DNA from: Cladosporium sp. IMV 00045
Lineage: Eukaryota > Ascomycota > Dothideomycetes > Cladosporiales > Cladosporiaceae
DNA: 64,000 nt
Direction: 5' to 3'
Assembly (NCBI GenBank): GCA_001931905.2
Contig: MSJI02000835.1
Coordinates: forward strand, 1 to 64,000
This document shows positions 53,056 through 64,000 of the stretch, piece after piece; the stretch's first letter is position 1; every line of letters starts with the position of its first letter. A program made the position numbers and the translations under genes. The notes below the pieces were generated by a model. It ran no database searches. It was not told the DNA's origin and saw nothing but the letters and a program-made list of their open reading frames with translations.

Positions 53056-55931
53056 ATTGAGACAATGCCTTTTGTTCAACGAATGTGAGAAGACTGTAAA
53101 GATGGAGTTGCTGGTGGGGAGAAGAACCATTGACTGACAAGGCGGTTCACGATATAGTTATACAAAATGGAACCATGTGGCGATCCCAGCACAAGGGCAC
53201 CCTGGTCTGGTCTGGAGCCACTCGTGTAGCTGTAGAGCGCCTCTTTGTGGGGATCTGGGGGTGGGTCTATATCGATTTGGGCGCGGACGACACTGCTCCG
53301 GGCCTTCGGCCCTGGCAGCCGCAGTACGTACCTTTTATTGACAGTCCGTATTCCTGGATACTGTCCGTCCTACATATCAGGAGAGGCGCTACAGCGGTCC
53401 GCAACCTCCGCTGAAGAGATCTCTTAAATTTTCTTGACTGTCCTGAAAGAAAGAGGCGTAAAGCGATGGGGCGATTCGGCGATGAGGGCTTCATTGCTAT
53501 GAGCCAAGCGACAAGATTGAGAAATGACAAGGCAGGGTTGAAGAGCCCACCAAGAGCTTTCTGGGAGCACTCGCGAGTAGCCGGCCTCCTCGTGCAGCAG
53601 AAACGGGATGTTCGAGTCACAATATGTTGATTGCCTTGGCGGTTGGGAAGAGCGCGACGATCCAGCACCCATTTGATGCTCACCGCGCCTACTGAGCCAC
53701 GGAGAAACTTGCACCGTAGGCCTAGGCGCACCAGGGCATGAGAAAATCACGAGGAGAACGCAAATCGCGTGTCTGTCTGGGATTGCGGCTCTACCTTTGG
53801 GGGCGATTGGCTGTGGCGAGCGGTTCCGGTACATTGTATCGACCAAATCGAATCGAGGCTAGCACGTTCGTTCGCTCAGGTATGCAGGGTATAGGGCACA
53901 TGGGAGGGGCTGTCAGGCGAGACGGCACTCGTTAAAATGTGCATGTCGCTTCCAAGAGCTTAAACCCTATGGCGTCTGCACGCGGGTATGAAAGGAGGTT
54001 CATAGTGAAGATGGCCCGGTTTGCCTGGCGAGAGATGTCCAGAATGGTTGAAGAATGTATGGAGAAATTCAAGGAGTCACCAAGGCATATACAGTCTATT
54101 GCGTGGTGCCCCTGTTCGTGGCCGTTGGGTCGTAAGTATGAAAGAAGTCGAGACAAAAGACAAGGTCATGTCTGTGATGAGGAGTCCAGCTTTCCAAAAC
54201 GCGACTTTCCTTCGCCAACGTCCAATGCTTGGCGGCCTGCGAGTTGGAGATGAAGGAAGCTTGCACTTTCTCCCAACCACACAAAACACATCACAAGCTC
54301 CCATTTACAGTGTCGCCAAGTTGGAAGTCCGGTCTCTGTCTCCCGACATGCATGCATATGTACCTCTTTTATCGTAGGATCTTGCCGGAGGTGCAGAAGG
54401 ACATGAGCTCGTGACGGGCGGGTGCGCCGGCGAAGAGACTCTTCTCGCTTGCTGATGGCGAGATCGTTAACCGTGATCCAATGATCAGCCCCGAATGCAC
54501 GCCAGCTCTGTTTGGTGGCCAGCCTTGGGACGCATCTTCCTCGTGGCATGTGCGATATCGCGCGCTGGCCCGACTGACCGAGCGCTTGTTTCCCTGTCGC
54601 GAACACGACTGGATGTGGCGTTCGATGGGACAGGAGCCGCACGACAGCAGCGTTCCCGGAATCGCGGGCCTCCCTAGAAATCTCAGCTGATACCAACATT
54701 GGGAAAGCACGTCTCTTCTTGTGGCACACGAGTCTGTTCCTGAAGCTGTTCTATTGCATGGGGTCGGATCCGTCTAGACCTGTCAATGCCACCTAACATT
54801 GACTTGTCGGAAGGCCAGACCTACTTCCGGAGACGACTTCTGCTTTTCCAGCGAACGCATTACTGAAATAGTTCCTAATTGAGAGGCACTGACGTTAAAC
54901 AAGCCACCAGGAAGTGCACGAGGAAAATCGAGTTTTATCGAATTTGTGTGCAAGAATTAAGTTTCAATCGAGCCGATTCACCTCTCAGGCACCCAGACTG
55001 TACAGCTTCCACCAGCGCAAATATGGACCTCATCTCGGACTTTGTCCTGCAGAGACTGAGCAGCGATTGCATCTAGTCGGTATTCTCCAAGAACCGAGTC
55101 TGGATTGATCGAACCGTTGACAAACGTTGTCGAATTTCCGCTGACAAGAGACATTGGGAATTGGCTACGCCGCCCTGGCTGAGCAAGCTCCTTGTTCGCG
55201 ACGAGTGATGACTTCAAAGAGTATGCAATACATTCAAAGCATTGGAAGCTTTACAACTCGCCGACGCCTTTGTGTAAGAGCAATGGAAAATATCCTTCGT
55301 TCTACATATACAAGGTGTTCTCGAGCTGCTGGGAGACGGAAGCGGAAAGTGCGAACGTTGAAGCTGAGACTAGCCCAGGAGAACCGCGTGGGAACAAGAC
55401 AATCAACAAGATCTTGTCCGGAGTCGCAATATACGCCGATGATCATAATGGACACTGCCATCAAAGCGAAGACACCACCACTTTGTAACTGCTCCAAATG
55501 CATGGGGAGCGTTTTCTCGCCAAGCGAACCTCCATCTCTCACTTGCGACATCTCATCTCACCGGTACTCAGAAGGCATGTGCTCTCACCTGCCGACCCCC
55601 AGCCTTACCGCATGCAGCCAGAATACCATGGACAGCAGCGGTGAGAATGCCGCGATCTACGACGTTGTTTTCCCTTATCCCGCTCTGCAGTTGGAGTTGC
55701 TAATCTCACGTGTTCATCTCATCTACGCTCAAGCAATGTCTTGCATTCAGGCAAGTCCAAGCACCTCACGTCTCGAGGACAAAACTGCACTGTTCCTCCT
55801 CATCACTGCCTCGAATCACTCATTCACATCACTCTCTTTTCGTGTTTCAGCGTTACTAACCAGTGCAGCGTCTGGTATTTTCGGTCTTTCTTACCTTCAG
55901 TCATTCTTTAAGCCGTATTTTCTTCAACAAC
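53056..55931. other. 2.9-kb gene-free region
   Basis: The longest gap in the window, upstream of both flanking genes (transporter left, secreted protein right). Many frames of 60-280 codons overlap on both strands, but none shows a recognised domain, signal peptide plus conserved core, or consistent splice structure. The longest (about 55154-56005 +) runs into the secreted-protein gene in another frame and is judged chance. A decayed element or long regulatory region is possible. Confidence 0.45.
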
Positions 55932-57302
55932 ATGCACTCGACACTCGCCCTTCTCGCGGCCATCGGCCAAATCGCCACTGCTTTCGAAGCTCCTGCTGTG
56001 GTTGAGCCTCGTGGACCGCCACCGGACAACACGAAGCCTCTTGCCACTGTGACCGCGCTAGAGAATGGTCACCTTCCTACTTGCTTCACCGGGCACCCTA
56101 CCCATCCCTGCCCGACTTACAAGGCCAAGCGTGACCCTGATCAAGGATTCAACGACCTGGCTCGCAAGCTTCCTGTCAAGCCGATTTCTATGACTGCAAG
56201 CCAGGGGGCTCATCACCTGCCGACCGAGGCGCCTGCGATTGCTCTTCGCGATGCACCTTTGAGGGTGTCAGATGGAGACTACATTCCTGAAGAGAATGAA
56301 TGGGCGATTCCGCAAAACTTCACCTTCACCGATACCATTTCCAACCGAACGAACGCCTCGACGGCTTCTGACAGCATCACCACATCCACTAGCCGACACG
56401 CCGATCTACGCGCCGCGATCACGCAAAAGGCTAACGCCATGATCGACTCGATCACTCGCGATATGTTGTCCGCTCCAGCATCCCCCACCGACACCGAGCA
56501 TCCCAGCGCGCTTCCAACAGTCATGGCTCAAGAGCACGAGAAAGCCAACTCTTCCAGCTCAGCGCATATGACCGGCACGATCGGTACTCTTCTTTCTCAA
56601 GCCATGTTCCCGGGCAAGATGAGACCTGCGACTACGACCAGCTCTTCCACGAGTGAGGTCACCCCGGTCCTCGAACCAATTTCCATGTCTCAGAAACCCA
56701 ACACCACTGCTCCTGAAGGTACCGTTCAAGCATTCGTGCACCCTATCAACACCGAATCTCCTGCAGCTGCCGAGCCCACCACTTCTTCCGAAGCCACGAG
56801 CTCATCTGCCACCGCGGCTGCAGCACCATCTTCACTTGACGCTGCTCAACACGAGGCAAAGCATACCGACGTCCCCACTGGCGACTGGGACGAGAAGAAA
56901 TTCGACAAGCAACTCGACGAGCAACTCGCTGCTGTCGATGAGGAGCCCTCCAGCTTTGAGAAGCGCACTCCCCGTAACCTGCGTGGAGCATCGCGCGAGA
57001 ACTCCCGTGAGTGGGACGAGAAGAAATTCGACAAGGAACTCAAAGACTACCTCGACGCTGTCCCCCCGCAGGAATCTTCGACCGCTGCTAAGGTCGAGGC
57101 TGAGCCCGCCACTTTTGCGACTTCCACCCGCCCAGCCACTACCTCCGCTGCTGTGGTGTCCTCTTCGTCCACTTCGAGCGAGTGGCCGAGAAAGATCACC
57201 ACCACCGGTCCTCAGGCGGTTCACTGGCAGCACACCTCTACGAGCTCCGCCTCCGCAAGCGCCACTGCCGCTTCTCGCAACGGCCGACGCTTCATCAGCT
57301 AA
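55932..57302 (+). CDS. secreted Ser/Thr-rich protein with duplicated WDEKKFDK motif
   Basis: Intronless, 456 aa from the ATG at 55932, where a clean signal peptide begins (MHSTLALLAAIGQIATAF). The frame is open upstream from a GTG without conservation. No known domain. The mature chain is rich in Ser, Thr, Pro and Ala, with dibasic sites (AKRDP near the start, EKRTP at mid-C-terminus) suited to Kex2 cleavage, and two copies of a 14-residue segment: WDEKKFDKQLDEQL at 319 and WDEKKFDKELKDYL at 361, 42 residues apart and flanking the EKR site. No GPI tail is seen. It could be a wall-associated or secreted processed protein. Confidence 0.7.
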   Translation: MHSTLALLAAIGQIATAFEAPAVVEPRGPPPDNTKPLATVTALENGHLPTCFTGHPTHPCPTYKAKRDPDQGFNDLARKLPVKPISMTASQGAHHLPTEAPAIALRDAPLRVSDGDYIPEENEWAIPQNFTFTDTISNRTNASTASDSITTSTSRHADLRAAITQKANAMIDSITRDMLSAPASPTDTEHPSALPTVMAQEHEKANSSSSAHMTGTIGTLLSQAMFPGKMRPATTTSSSTSEVTPVLEPISMSQKPNTTAPEGTVQAFVHPINTESPAAAEPTTSSEATSSSATAAAAPSSLDAAQHEAKHTDVPTGDWDEKKFDKQLDEQLAAVDEEPSSFEKRTPRNLRGASRENSREWDEKKFDKELKDYLDAVPPQESSTAAKVEAEPATFATSTRPATTSAAVVSSSSTSSEWPRKITTTGPQAVHWQHTSTSSASASATAASRNGRRFIS

Positions 57303-57974
57303 GCATGTCATCGTCGCCATGGCACGTCATTCGTTCAATTTGTCTTTCACAATTTCTTATTTTGACAAACCCTGCCTGCACCGCCGGAATCGGTGTGATG
57401 GGTCTTATGGGTCAATTTCGCCGAACACGATACCCTAGCTTTATTTTCTTTTTCGTACATCTAAATACCTTACTTAGCGATCTTTTTTGAGGTCGTATTT
57501 CGTAGTTTAATCGATTAGTTTAATGAAGCATTTGCATCAGCAACCATTGAGTCTTGACCTCATTTTTTGACCTCGTTCTTTTTCTTTTGTGCGCGCATTC
57601 CACTCGTTTGAGGCATGTTCATCATTCATTGATCGATCTTGTAACTCTGGCTTCCAAGAAAGACAGTGATAACACAACAAGGGCAAGGAATAGCTCATAC
57701 TGGGATCGTGGGTGATCGGTCTCACCTTTCAATGCTTTTCAGGGTGCAAAGAAGAGGCTTTGGCGTTAACTCCGACTTTCTCGCTAAGTCCGCCAACCAT
57801 TTTGAACATCAGCTGCCACATTGCTGACCGCGTCTGGGACAGCGATGGACATTAGATTTGGTTATCGCCGGTCAGAAACTCAGATGAAATGCCAGAGATC
57901 AATATACAAACGCTCCTTCGACTCCGACGGCGAGGTTTCATTTCTCAAGCTTTGGAAGTTCTTTGATATTCAAC
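57303..57974. other. intergenic region
   Basis: 672 bp: 3' flank of the secreted protein, T-rich near 57438-57530, and promoter of the SDR gene. No gene is supported. Confidence 0.5.
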
Positions 57975-58781
57975 ATGGCAGACTCGAAACCCGTTGCTCT
58001 AATCACTGGAGGTAGCCACTGTCCCAAGATTCATTGAGCACACATGCTTGACTAACAAAAACAAGCCAACAGTGGCATCGGTCTAGAACTGGTCCGCCAA
58101 CTTATCTCGAAACCCAACCCAAAATGGCACGTCATTCTCGCCTCGCGCTCAATTGAAAAGGGACAAGCAGCCCTCGATTCCCTCCAAGCAGAGACCCTCC
58201 CCGGCACCGTCTCGCTAGTCCAGCTAGACGTAACCGACGACGAATCCATCATTCACGCAGCCCGCACCGCCTCCCAAACTTACGGCCACCTGGACGTCCT
58301 CGTCAACAACGCCGGCTTCGTCCACACTGGCGAACGCACGCGGGAAAGCATGCGCGCCAGTTTCGAAACGCACGTCATAGGACCCATGCGAATAGCCGAA
58401 GAATTCGCCCCCCTGCTGCAGAAATCCCACTCCCCCTCCGGTCCGCGCATTGTCAACGTCTCCTCCCGAGCGGGCTCCATCAAGCGCAGACTGGACGAGA
58501 GCAATATGACGTACGACAGCGCTTTGACGGAGTACCGCACTTCGAAGGCGGCGCTGAATATGCTTTCCGTGGGCCAGGTTTGGGAGTATGGGAGGGTTGG
58601 GATTAGGACATTTGTTCTTTGTCCGGGGTTTGTGGAGTCGAATTTGGTGGATTTTGCCAGGGTTGAGAAGGGCGCGAAGCCGGTGGCGGAGGGGATTGCG
58701 GTGATTGTGGATGTTGTTGAGGGGAGGAGGGATGGGGAGGAGGGGTCGTTCTTGGTTGAGGGTGCGGTTGCGGAGTGGTGA
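57975..58781 (+). CDS. short-chain dehydrogenase/reductase (classical SDR)
   Basis: NAD(P)H-dependent oxidoreductase, 250 aa. Model: join(57975..58011,58066..58781). The intron splits the cofactor motif and splicing yields ALITGANSGIGLELVRQL near residues 8-25. Further signatures are LDVTDDESI, LDVLVNNAGFVHTG, RIVNVSSRAGS (active-site Ser) and YRTSKAALNML (Tyr-x3-Lys). RTFVLCPGFVESNLV follows as in classical SDRs. The C-terminus is short, ending EGAVAEW. Substrate unknown. It ends 99 bp before the convergent EthD gene, and the pair lies next to an ACS-family transporter, suggesting a small catabolic or detoxification group (inference). Confidence 0.9.
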
Positions 58782-58880
58782 TGACCATGGCAGAGATCAT
58801 GAACGGTTTCCTTGATCTACTCTGCACTTGCTTCTCAGAGACTGCGTTTCCGTAATGAGAACAATCGTCTTTCAATGTTC

Positions 58881-59507
58881 CTAGGTGCCTGTGCTGACGC
58901 CTCCATCATTACTGCATGCTTCGTGACTCACTTCGCCGCTCTCAATCTCATCGTACACACACTTCCACTCCTCAAAGTCCAAAGTCGGGACTCCATCGAT
59001 AATGAGCTCGACAACTTCGTCAGTGATAGACCCCTCCGGAAGGCCTTGCAGATGCTTCAAAGCCTCATTCAGCAAGAAGCGTTTTTCATCGGGCAAAATG
59101 ACGTTCACATGATAGGACTTGCCAACTTTGGAACGGTAATAGTCTTCGATGGTGATGATCGGTGGAAAGTACATCTCAGCAACAGCGTCCCAGCCTTTGA
59201 GGTTGATTCCTTGAGCGGTGAACTTTTCTTCGGCTTCTGGATTGGCCCATCGGAGGGGACGGTGGATCTATGATATGTTAGGTCATATACAAGGAAGTCT
59301 GTATAATGCAGGCTAGAAGAAAGGACAGACTTGAACGTATCGGATGACGCCGTTGGCGAGACACCATGGCATTGCAATGTGGGCGTGATGCCGAGTGTAA
59401 TATCTTTTGAAGTCTTCGATTGACATGCCAGGGCGCCGTTTCAGCAAACCTTGTCCGCCGACTCCCTTAGGAGAACCTGATATGTTTGATTCCTCAACAG
59501 AAGGCAT
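58881..59507 (-). CDS. EthD-domain protein
   Basis: Small protein of the dimeric alpha/beta-barrel EthD family, seen in ether degradation and as cyclase/oxygenase or helper proteins in fungal pathways. Model: complement(join(58881..59267,59331..59507)), 187 aa, one 63-bp intron joining GVIRYVQ to IHRPLRWANPEAEEKF. The core LLKRRPGMSIEDFKRYYTRHHAHIAMPW matches the family N-terminal strand-helix with the conserved K-R-P-G...F...Y...H pattern, and GWDAVAEMYFPPIITIEDYYRS is the matching C-terminal part. The first 20 residues are not conserved. Convergent with the SDR gene; upstream it faces the transporter gene. Confidence 0.88.
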
Positions 59508-60271
59508 AATGCCTGTGGTCGATACCGGGCTCAAGCCTACGGGCTATGTGAGGGGAAGACGATGTCGCTTTCACAGATGGAATCAGCTAAGTCGTTAAAA
59601 CAGGTGGCGATGGCTCTCAATCTTATATGCCCACGGCTAGTAGTACAGGTGGCCTGCCACATCTGACCGAGATGTCCTTTGTACATTGTCGTGTGGCTGA
59701 TATAATAAGCCATCAAGTACCAGTGACCGCTTTGGGACAAGCTCACCTGACGAGCGCACCTATCTCGTTAGATCGTCACTGTATTATGGGGCATGTCGGC
59801 GGGTAAAAGGTTGGTTGGACCATGAGATGATGCATTGCATTCTGCCAGCCCGGCAAATTCCATGCTGCAATCTTGGATGATGATTGATAATATGTGTAGG
59901 AGAAAAGGATGGTGTCGCAGTGAGGGAAACTTGGATGTGGCGTCTTTCTTAAGGTGGGCGGACTGCAAGGCTGAAGTCATCAAGCCATGTCAGGGTCATT
60001 GAAGTAGTCATCATTCTCCCGTGGTCTTCCTTTGCAAAACAAATATGTTCACGCTCATTTACATCCATTCTTGTCCACTTCAGAAGTGAACGGCTGGTCA
60101 CTTTGCAATCTAAGAGAAGTCCGGCGCCCCCACTCTTCGGCAATTCCATCGGAGCAAATGAGTGGATGATTCCTAATCAGTATTAATTGTCCATTGCCTG
60201 GAAAGACTTAGTCATCCCAGTAATCTGGTGGGACCAGTATATCAGCTCAACGTCGCGCAAGGGCAGAAGCG
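59508..60271. other. divergent promoter between EthD and transporter genes
   Basis: 764 bp shared upstream region of the EthD gene (-) and the interrupted MFS gene (+). No gene is supported and no clear shared operator was recognised. Confidence 0.5.
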
Positions 60272-61777
60272 ATGAAGGACGCACAAGCTTCGTCGTCGCA
60301 GTCTCTGATGGCTTCAGGATCGCCACAACCTCCGACTTACAAGTCAATTACGAATGACAGAACGACCATTGTCTCATCGAACAGCGATGAAGACCTTGAA
60401 GAAGTCCAAGATGTACCCACCAAAGCGGTATTGGAGCGAAGGCTGCGGCTCAAGGTTGATGTTCGCCTCTGCACGATAGCAGGAATACTCTGTTCTCTCA
60501 ACCTTCTCGACTCCGGCGTCATCTCGTAGGCCTCAGTCACATCCATGCTCACGGATCTGGATCTCACCGGAAATCGCTACAGCGTGAGCATATTCATCTT
60601 CACGATTTCCAGCATTGCCTTCCAGTTACCCAGCACTATCGCCGTTCGCACCTTCGGCCCGAGGAGATGGTTTGCTTTCATCACTTTCAGCTTCGGCTTG
60701 ATCACCATGTGCACGGCTTTCGTGACGACTTGGAAGCAAATGATCGCGCTCAGAATTCTCCTAGGCATGGCAATGAGTGGTGTCTACCCTGGTCTGACTT
60801 ATCTGATCTCGACGTGGTATCTGCGAAGCGAGCAGCAGACAAGATTTGCTTTTCTGCAAAGCGGCGAAGTCATAATCCTGGCTACCGGCAGCATTGTCAA
60901 TTTTGGACTGAACAAGCTTGACGGTAGAGGCGGTCTAAAGGGTTGGCAATACATGTTCCTCGTTCAAGGCCTCATAGCATGCGTTTTCGGGATCTTGACT
61001 TACTTCTGGATGATCGACTTTCCCGAGCAAGCTCATAAAAGTCTTTGGTTCTTGACGCCGGAAGAGCAAGACATCGCCATTTCTCGCATCGAAAAAGACC
61101 GCAAAGACGTCAAACCCGATCCCTTCACTTGGTCAAAAGTTCTCGTGCATGCCACTGACCTGAAGGTGTACGGTTTCGCCATACTCTTCTTCCTGTTGAA
61201 CCTTGTCTCAACATCCCTCTCTTACTTCCTACCTATCATTCTGCAAAGCGGTATGGGTTTCAGCGCCAATGAATACATCCTTCTCTCCGCGCCACCTTAC
61301 TACTACGCCGTCATCCCGGTGCTGCTTTCATCGCTCGTCAGCGACAAATTCCGCCTCCGTGGTCCAGTCATCATCTTCAACTCCCTCTGTCTCATCGTTG
61401 GCTTTTGCATGCTCGGTCTCTCCTCCAACGTCGCGGTTCGCTACATCGGCACTTTCCTTGCCACTGGTGCATACATCTCCAATTGGGCCGCTTTGTCAGC
61501 CTACTATACAAGCAACATTGCAGGACAATGGAAGCGGGCGTTCACAGCCGCCACAGTTGCGGCATTCAATGGTGCTGGTGGGATTGCGGGAAGCTTCATT
61601 GTCAGACAAGACGAAGCGCCTAGATATGCGACAGCTGTCTGGGTTTCGATTGGGAGCCATGCAGTGATTGTTGCATTTGTTGGGCTGTTTTCTCTTTGGT
61701 TTTGGTTTGCTAATCGAAGACAAAGGGCTGGGAAGATCGTTCTGGAAGGGACGGAGGGGTTTAGGTACACTTTTTGA
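60272..61777 (+). pseudogene. ACS-family MFS transporter with an in-frame TAG in the first membrane segment
   Basis: 502 codons in a single frame. Domain order is complete: cytosolic acidic N-terminus, LKVDVRLCTIAGILCSLNLLDSGVIS as helix 1, then TAG at 60527-60529, then ASVTSMLTDLDLTGNRYSVS and eleven further helices including RILLGMAMSGVYPGLTYLIS, FLVQGLIACVFGI and the C-terminal KIVLEGTEGF. Recalled relatives read GVISSASVTSML, so the TAG stands where Ser (TCG) is expected, a one-base change. No intron removes only the TAG; a 75-bp GTTGAT...TCGTAG intron at 60455-60529 would keep frame but delete helix 1, so it is not favoured. Reinitiation at 60545 would also lack helix 1. Pseudogene, base error or readthrough. 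Confidence 0.75.
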
Positions 61778-62013
61778 GACAGATCTAGCTTGTCTTGAAC
61801 GGCTGCCTCAGAATGAGGTCTGAAATGCATGGTGCCGATGTCAAACACCGTCTGACAGAAGAGAGCAAACGCTGCGACATCCGCGATACTTAAGATGATC
61901 GCAACACAAAAAGGAGGCAGACCTCAGCTATACTTATCTTCTCGTCGTTCATCCCTTGTCCCATTCAGAATCAGCTCTCTTGTTATCAAACACCGTCAAC
62001 ATCACCTCACAAG

Positions 62014-63990
62014 ATGGCCTCCAGCGACGACGAAGACCACTACCAAGTCACTCTTGCAGGTTTGCAAGACCAACTCCTGGAGCTGCGTGACATACAACGA
62101 ATACATGCCAACCGCATCGACCACACGGAAAGCAATCTTCTGAGCGAAATCGACGGCATGAAGCAACAAATCCAATCCCGCAGCATCTACCAAGCAATCT
62201 CCTCCGTCGACGTGCACCTCCGCAACAGCACGGACGCTCAGTCTGCTAAATCTCAGGGTTTCACGGTCACCTTTCAACAGGATGGCGATCAAGCAGAATC
62301 CGACGATGGCCAAGTTGATCAGGACGATGGTCGAAAACAATCGAGCAGGCATGAAAAGCACCAACCGGCAGAAACAGGAGGATTTGAAGATATCCCTGTT
62401 GATGTCGATCGATATTCAAGCTTTCTGCTCTCACGACTATCTCCAGAGCAAATGAGGGTACTGGTCGGCAACCTCACGAGCACGTGGGAGACTTTTGAGA
62501 AAGGGGAGCTCTTGAACCGGTTATACAGTGACATTGCCAAACATGTCCACACAACCGAGGGAGAGCCCAAAGAAGATGCTTCCCTTGAAGGGGAAAGCCC
62601 CTTGAACGGAGAGGAGAGCCCAAAGATCAACAACTTGATGAGCTCAGCAGAAAACAATCGTTTGTTTGGAGAAGAAGACGATTTTGAGGCTGGCTCGGAA
62701 GAAGAGGGGATGGACTCCGATGAGGAAGCTGCTTCGGAGGCCTATGAAGACAGTGATGGGACCAATGGAGAATCTCCACCAACATCTCCCCGTTCGCTAC
62801 GACCTTCTGGTCTGCCTGAACAAGACGAGCAACCTGCAAGAAACTCCGAGGTAAGATCTCCCACCACTGGCAAGGCTTCGTGGTATATGGAACGGAACTG
62901 ACAACGAGGTCCAACAGGAGAACGACGATGAGATCAAAGTGTCGGCTAAACCCCCTTACAAATCCAAAGCTGAAAAGCCGAAATCCGGTGGAAACAAGTA
63001 TGGCTGGTGGGAGGAAGATACAAACCCGGTAACAATAAATGTTTTCGACAACCCCGATCCTGACTCGGCTTGGAAGAAAGGACCCGGGAAGAAGTCCGCC
63101 GAATCGGCCAGTCATCCATCGCTTGAGCCACCGGAAGGCGGCAGGATAACGAGGTCTTTGTCATCTGCTGCAGCTCATGCACCGAAGGACAGTCGGTCTT
63201 CAGTCAATCCGCCATCCAAGGGTTTGATCCAGCATGATCCGGCTAAACGCAAAAGTGATGAGCCGCAAGGTCTTCAGCCTCCCAAGCGATCAAAGGGAGG
63301 TTCTATTTCGTCTGCGGTCACATCAAGCAAGAACGCAACTGGCTCTGGCACAAGAAAATTCACCCCTACGGAGAGCAAGATCGGCGAAGAGACTCCTGAC
63401 GAAGATGTCGCACCCCAAGAAAAAGCCAACCCAAAAAGCGCAAAGAACAAGCACGCCTCTACCAAGTCCAGCACCTCAAAGACGCAGGATCGCCCAAACA
63501 ATAAGGAAACTCCCAAACAACCATCTATCAACTCACGTCCCGAACCTTCTCTAGGGAACTCTCTCCTCCACAAGATGAAAATCGACGATCAAACCCAAGA
63601 CTCCTCCCCGCAACGCCCCATCACAATGAACCCCAACCCCAAGCCCAATCGCCTCACCTCAGACAAAACCACTTCAGACGCTCGCAAAATGCCACCACCT
63701 CCCACCCCAAACAAAACCGAGCCCAAACCCCAGACCCCAACCAAGCCAACCAGCCAACAAGCCCAACCTCCCCAATCCCCCCAACACAAGATCAGAAAAC
63801 GCAGCGAAATGGAGACTGAACCCGACGAAGGCACGTTCTCCCCCATCCAACCCCTCCCACTTCCAAAAGAACATATACTGACCTCCAAAAACAAACAGAA
63901 TCCCAACCTCCCTCCTCATCCTTCTTCAGAGAAACCCAAGCACCACCGCCCAAGAAGGTCAAGCCAGCCAAGAAAGCAACAAGTGTGTAA
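62014..63990 (+). CDS. acidic, low-complexity nuclear-type protein of unknown function
   Basis: Model: join(62014..62850,62918..63830,63899..63990), 613 aa. Intron 1 is GTAAGA...CAACAG. Intron 2 (63831-63898) appears to be GC-AG: donor AAG/GCACGT, branch-like CTGAC near 63879, acceptor AAACAG. Without it the frame does not reach the conserved-looking end SSSFFRETQAPPPKKVKPAKKATSV and TAA. The N-terminus (1-70) is probably a coiled coil (LQDQLLELRDIQRIHANRI). A short ordered segment, DVDRYSSFLLSRLSPEQMRVLVGNL, follows at about 130. The rest is acidic (EEDDFEAGSEEEG) then basic and Pro/Ser/Lys-rich. No domain recognised. Basic clusters suggest nuclear localisation (inference). The gene ends ten bases before the window edge. 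Confidence 0.7.
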
Positions 63991-64000
63991 GCCGTGGGTT

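Noticed and set aside
55154..56005. 283-codon plus-strand frame before the secreted-protein gene
   Set aside because: Overlaps the real signal-peptide start in a different frame; no domain or signal peptide.
56653..57438. 261-codon frame overlapping the secreted Ser/Thr-rich protein
   Set aside because: Alternate frame of a low-complexity gene; the real frame has the signal peptide and the duplicated motif.

Overview
The window is nuclear DNA from a filamentous ascomycete (Pezizomycotina). Most genes are split by short GT-AG introns of about 45-100 bp, genes lie on both strands with 0.1-3 kb gaps, and families typical of these fungi are present: an MPS1 kinase, a PSO2 nuclease, a Zn2Cys6 regulator, ACS-family MFS transporters, an EthD protein, a HET-like protein and GPI-anchored surface proteins. 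The gene content would fit a Dothideomycete, but the sequence alone does not prove the class. UAG is a normal stop here: the DPP, TMA22, P5CR, one MFS and the class III aminotransferase genes all end in TAG.

Layout. 0.4-3.2 kb: vacuolar dipeptidyl aminopeptidase (-). 4.4-7.0 kb: a large surface-protein gene with two reading-frame breaks. 7.6-15.1 kb: SnoaL-like protein, TMA22, MPS1 and an ACS-family MFS transporter. 15.1-17.2 kb: gene-free, with a short telomere-like tract. 17.2-29.8 kb: an amino-acid/imino-acid neighbourhood (P5C reductase, aspartate aminotransferase, COG0523 metallochaperone, FAD amine oxidase, Zn2Cys6 regulator, class III aminotransferase, interrupted tautomerase). 30.4-32.6 kb: HET-like protein followed by a relic of a second tautomerase copy. 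33-46.7 kb: NmrA-like oxidoreductase, GPI protein, thiamine pyrophosphate carrier, gamma-butyrobetaine dioxygenase, F-box-like protein, PSO2, NTF2-like protein, and a membrane-anchored lysozyme-like protein. 47.6-53.1 kb: NAD(P)-binding epimerase-like protein, a small unknown, a four-helix membrane protein and a sugar transporter. 53.1-55.9 kb: gene-free. 56-64 kb: secreted Ser/Thr-rich protein, an SDR-EthD-MFS trio, and an acidic nuclear-type protein whose last intron appears to be GC-AG.

Exon models were built by hand. Each intact multi-exon model sums to a multiple of three and keeps family motifs across the joins. The most unusual observation is that three otherwise well-preserved genes (surface protein, tautomerase, ACS transporter) each carry one in-frame TAG, two of them followed by CGG. 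They may be pseudogenes, sequencing errors or readthrough genes. No secondary-metabolite backbone enzyme, CRISPR array, intact transposon or convincing tRNA gene was seen.
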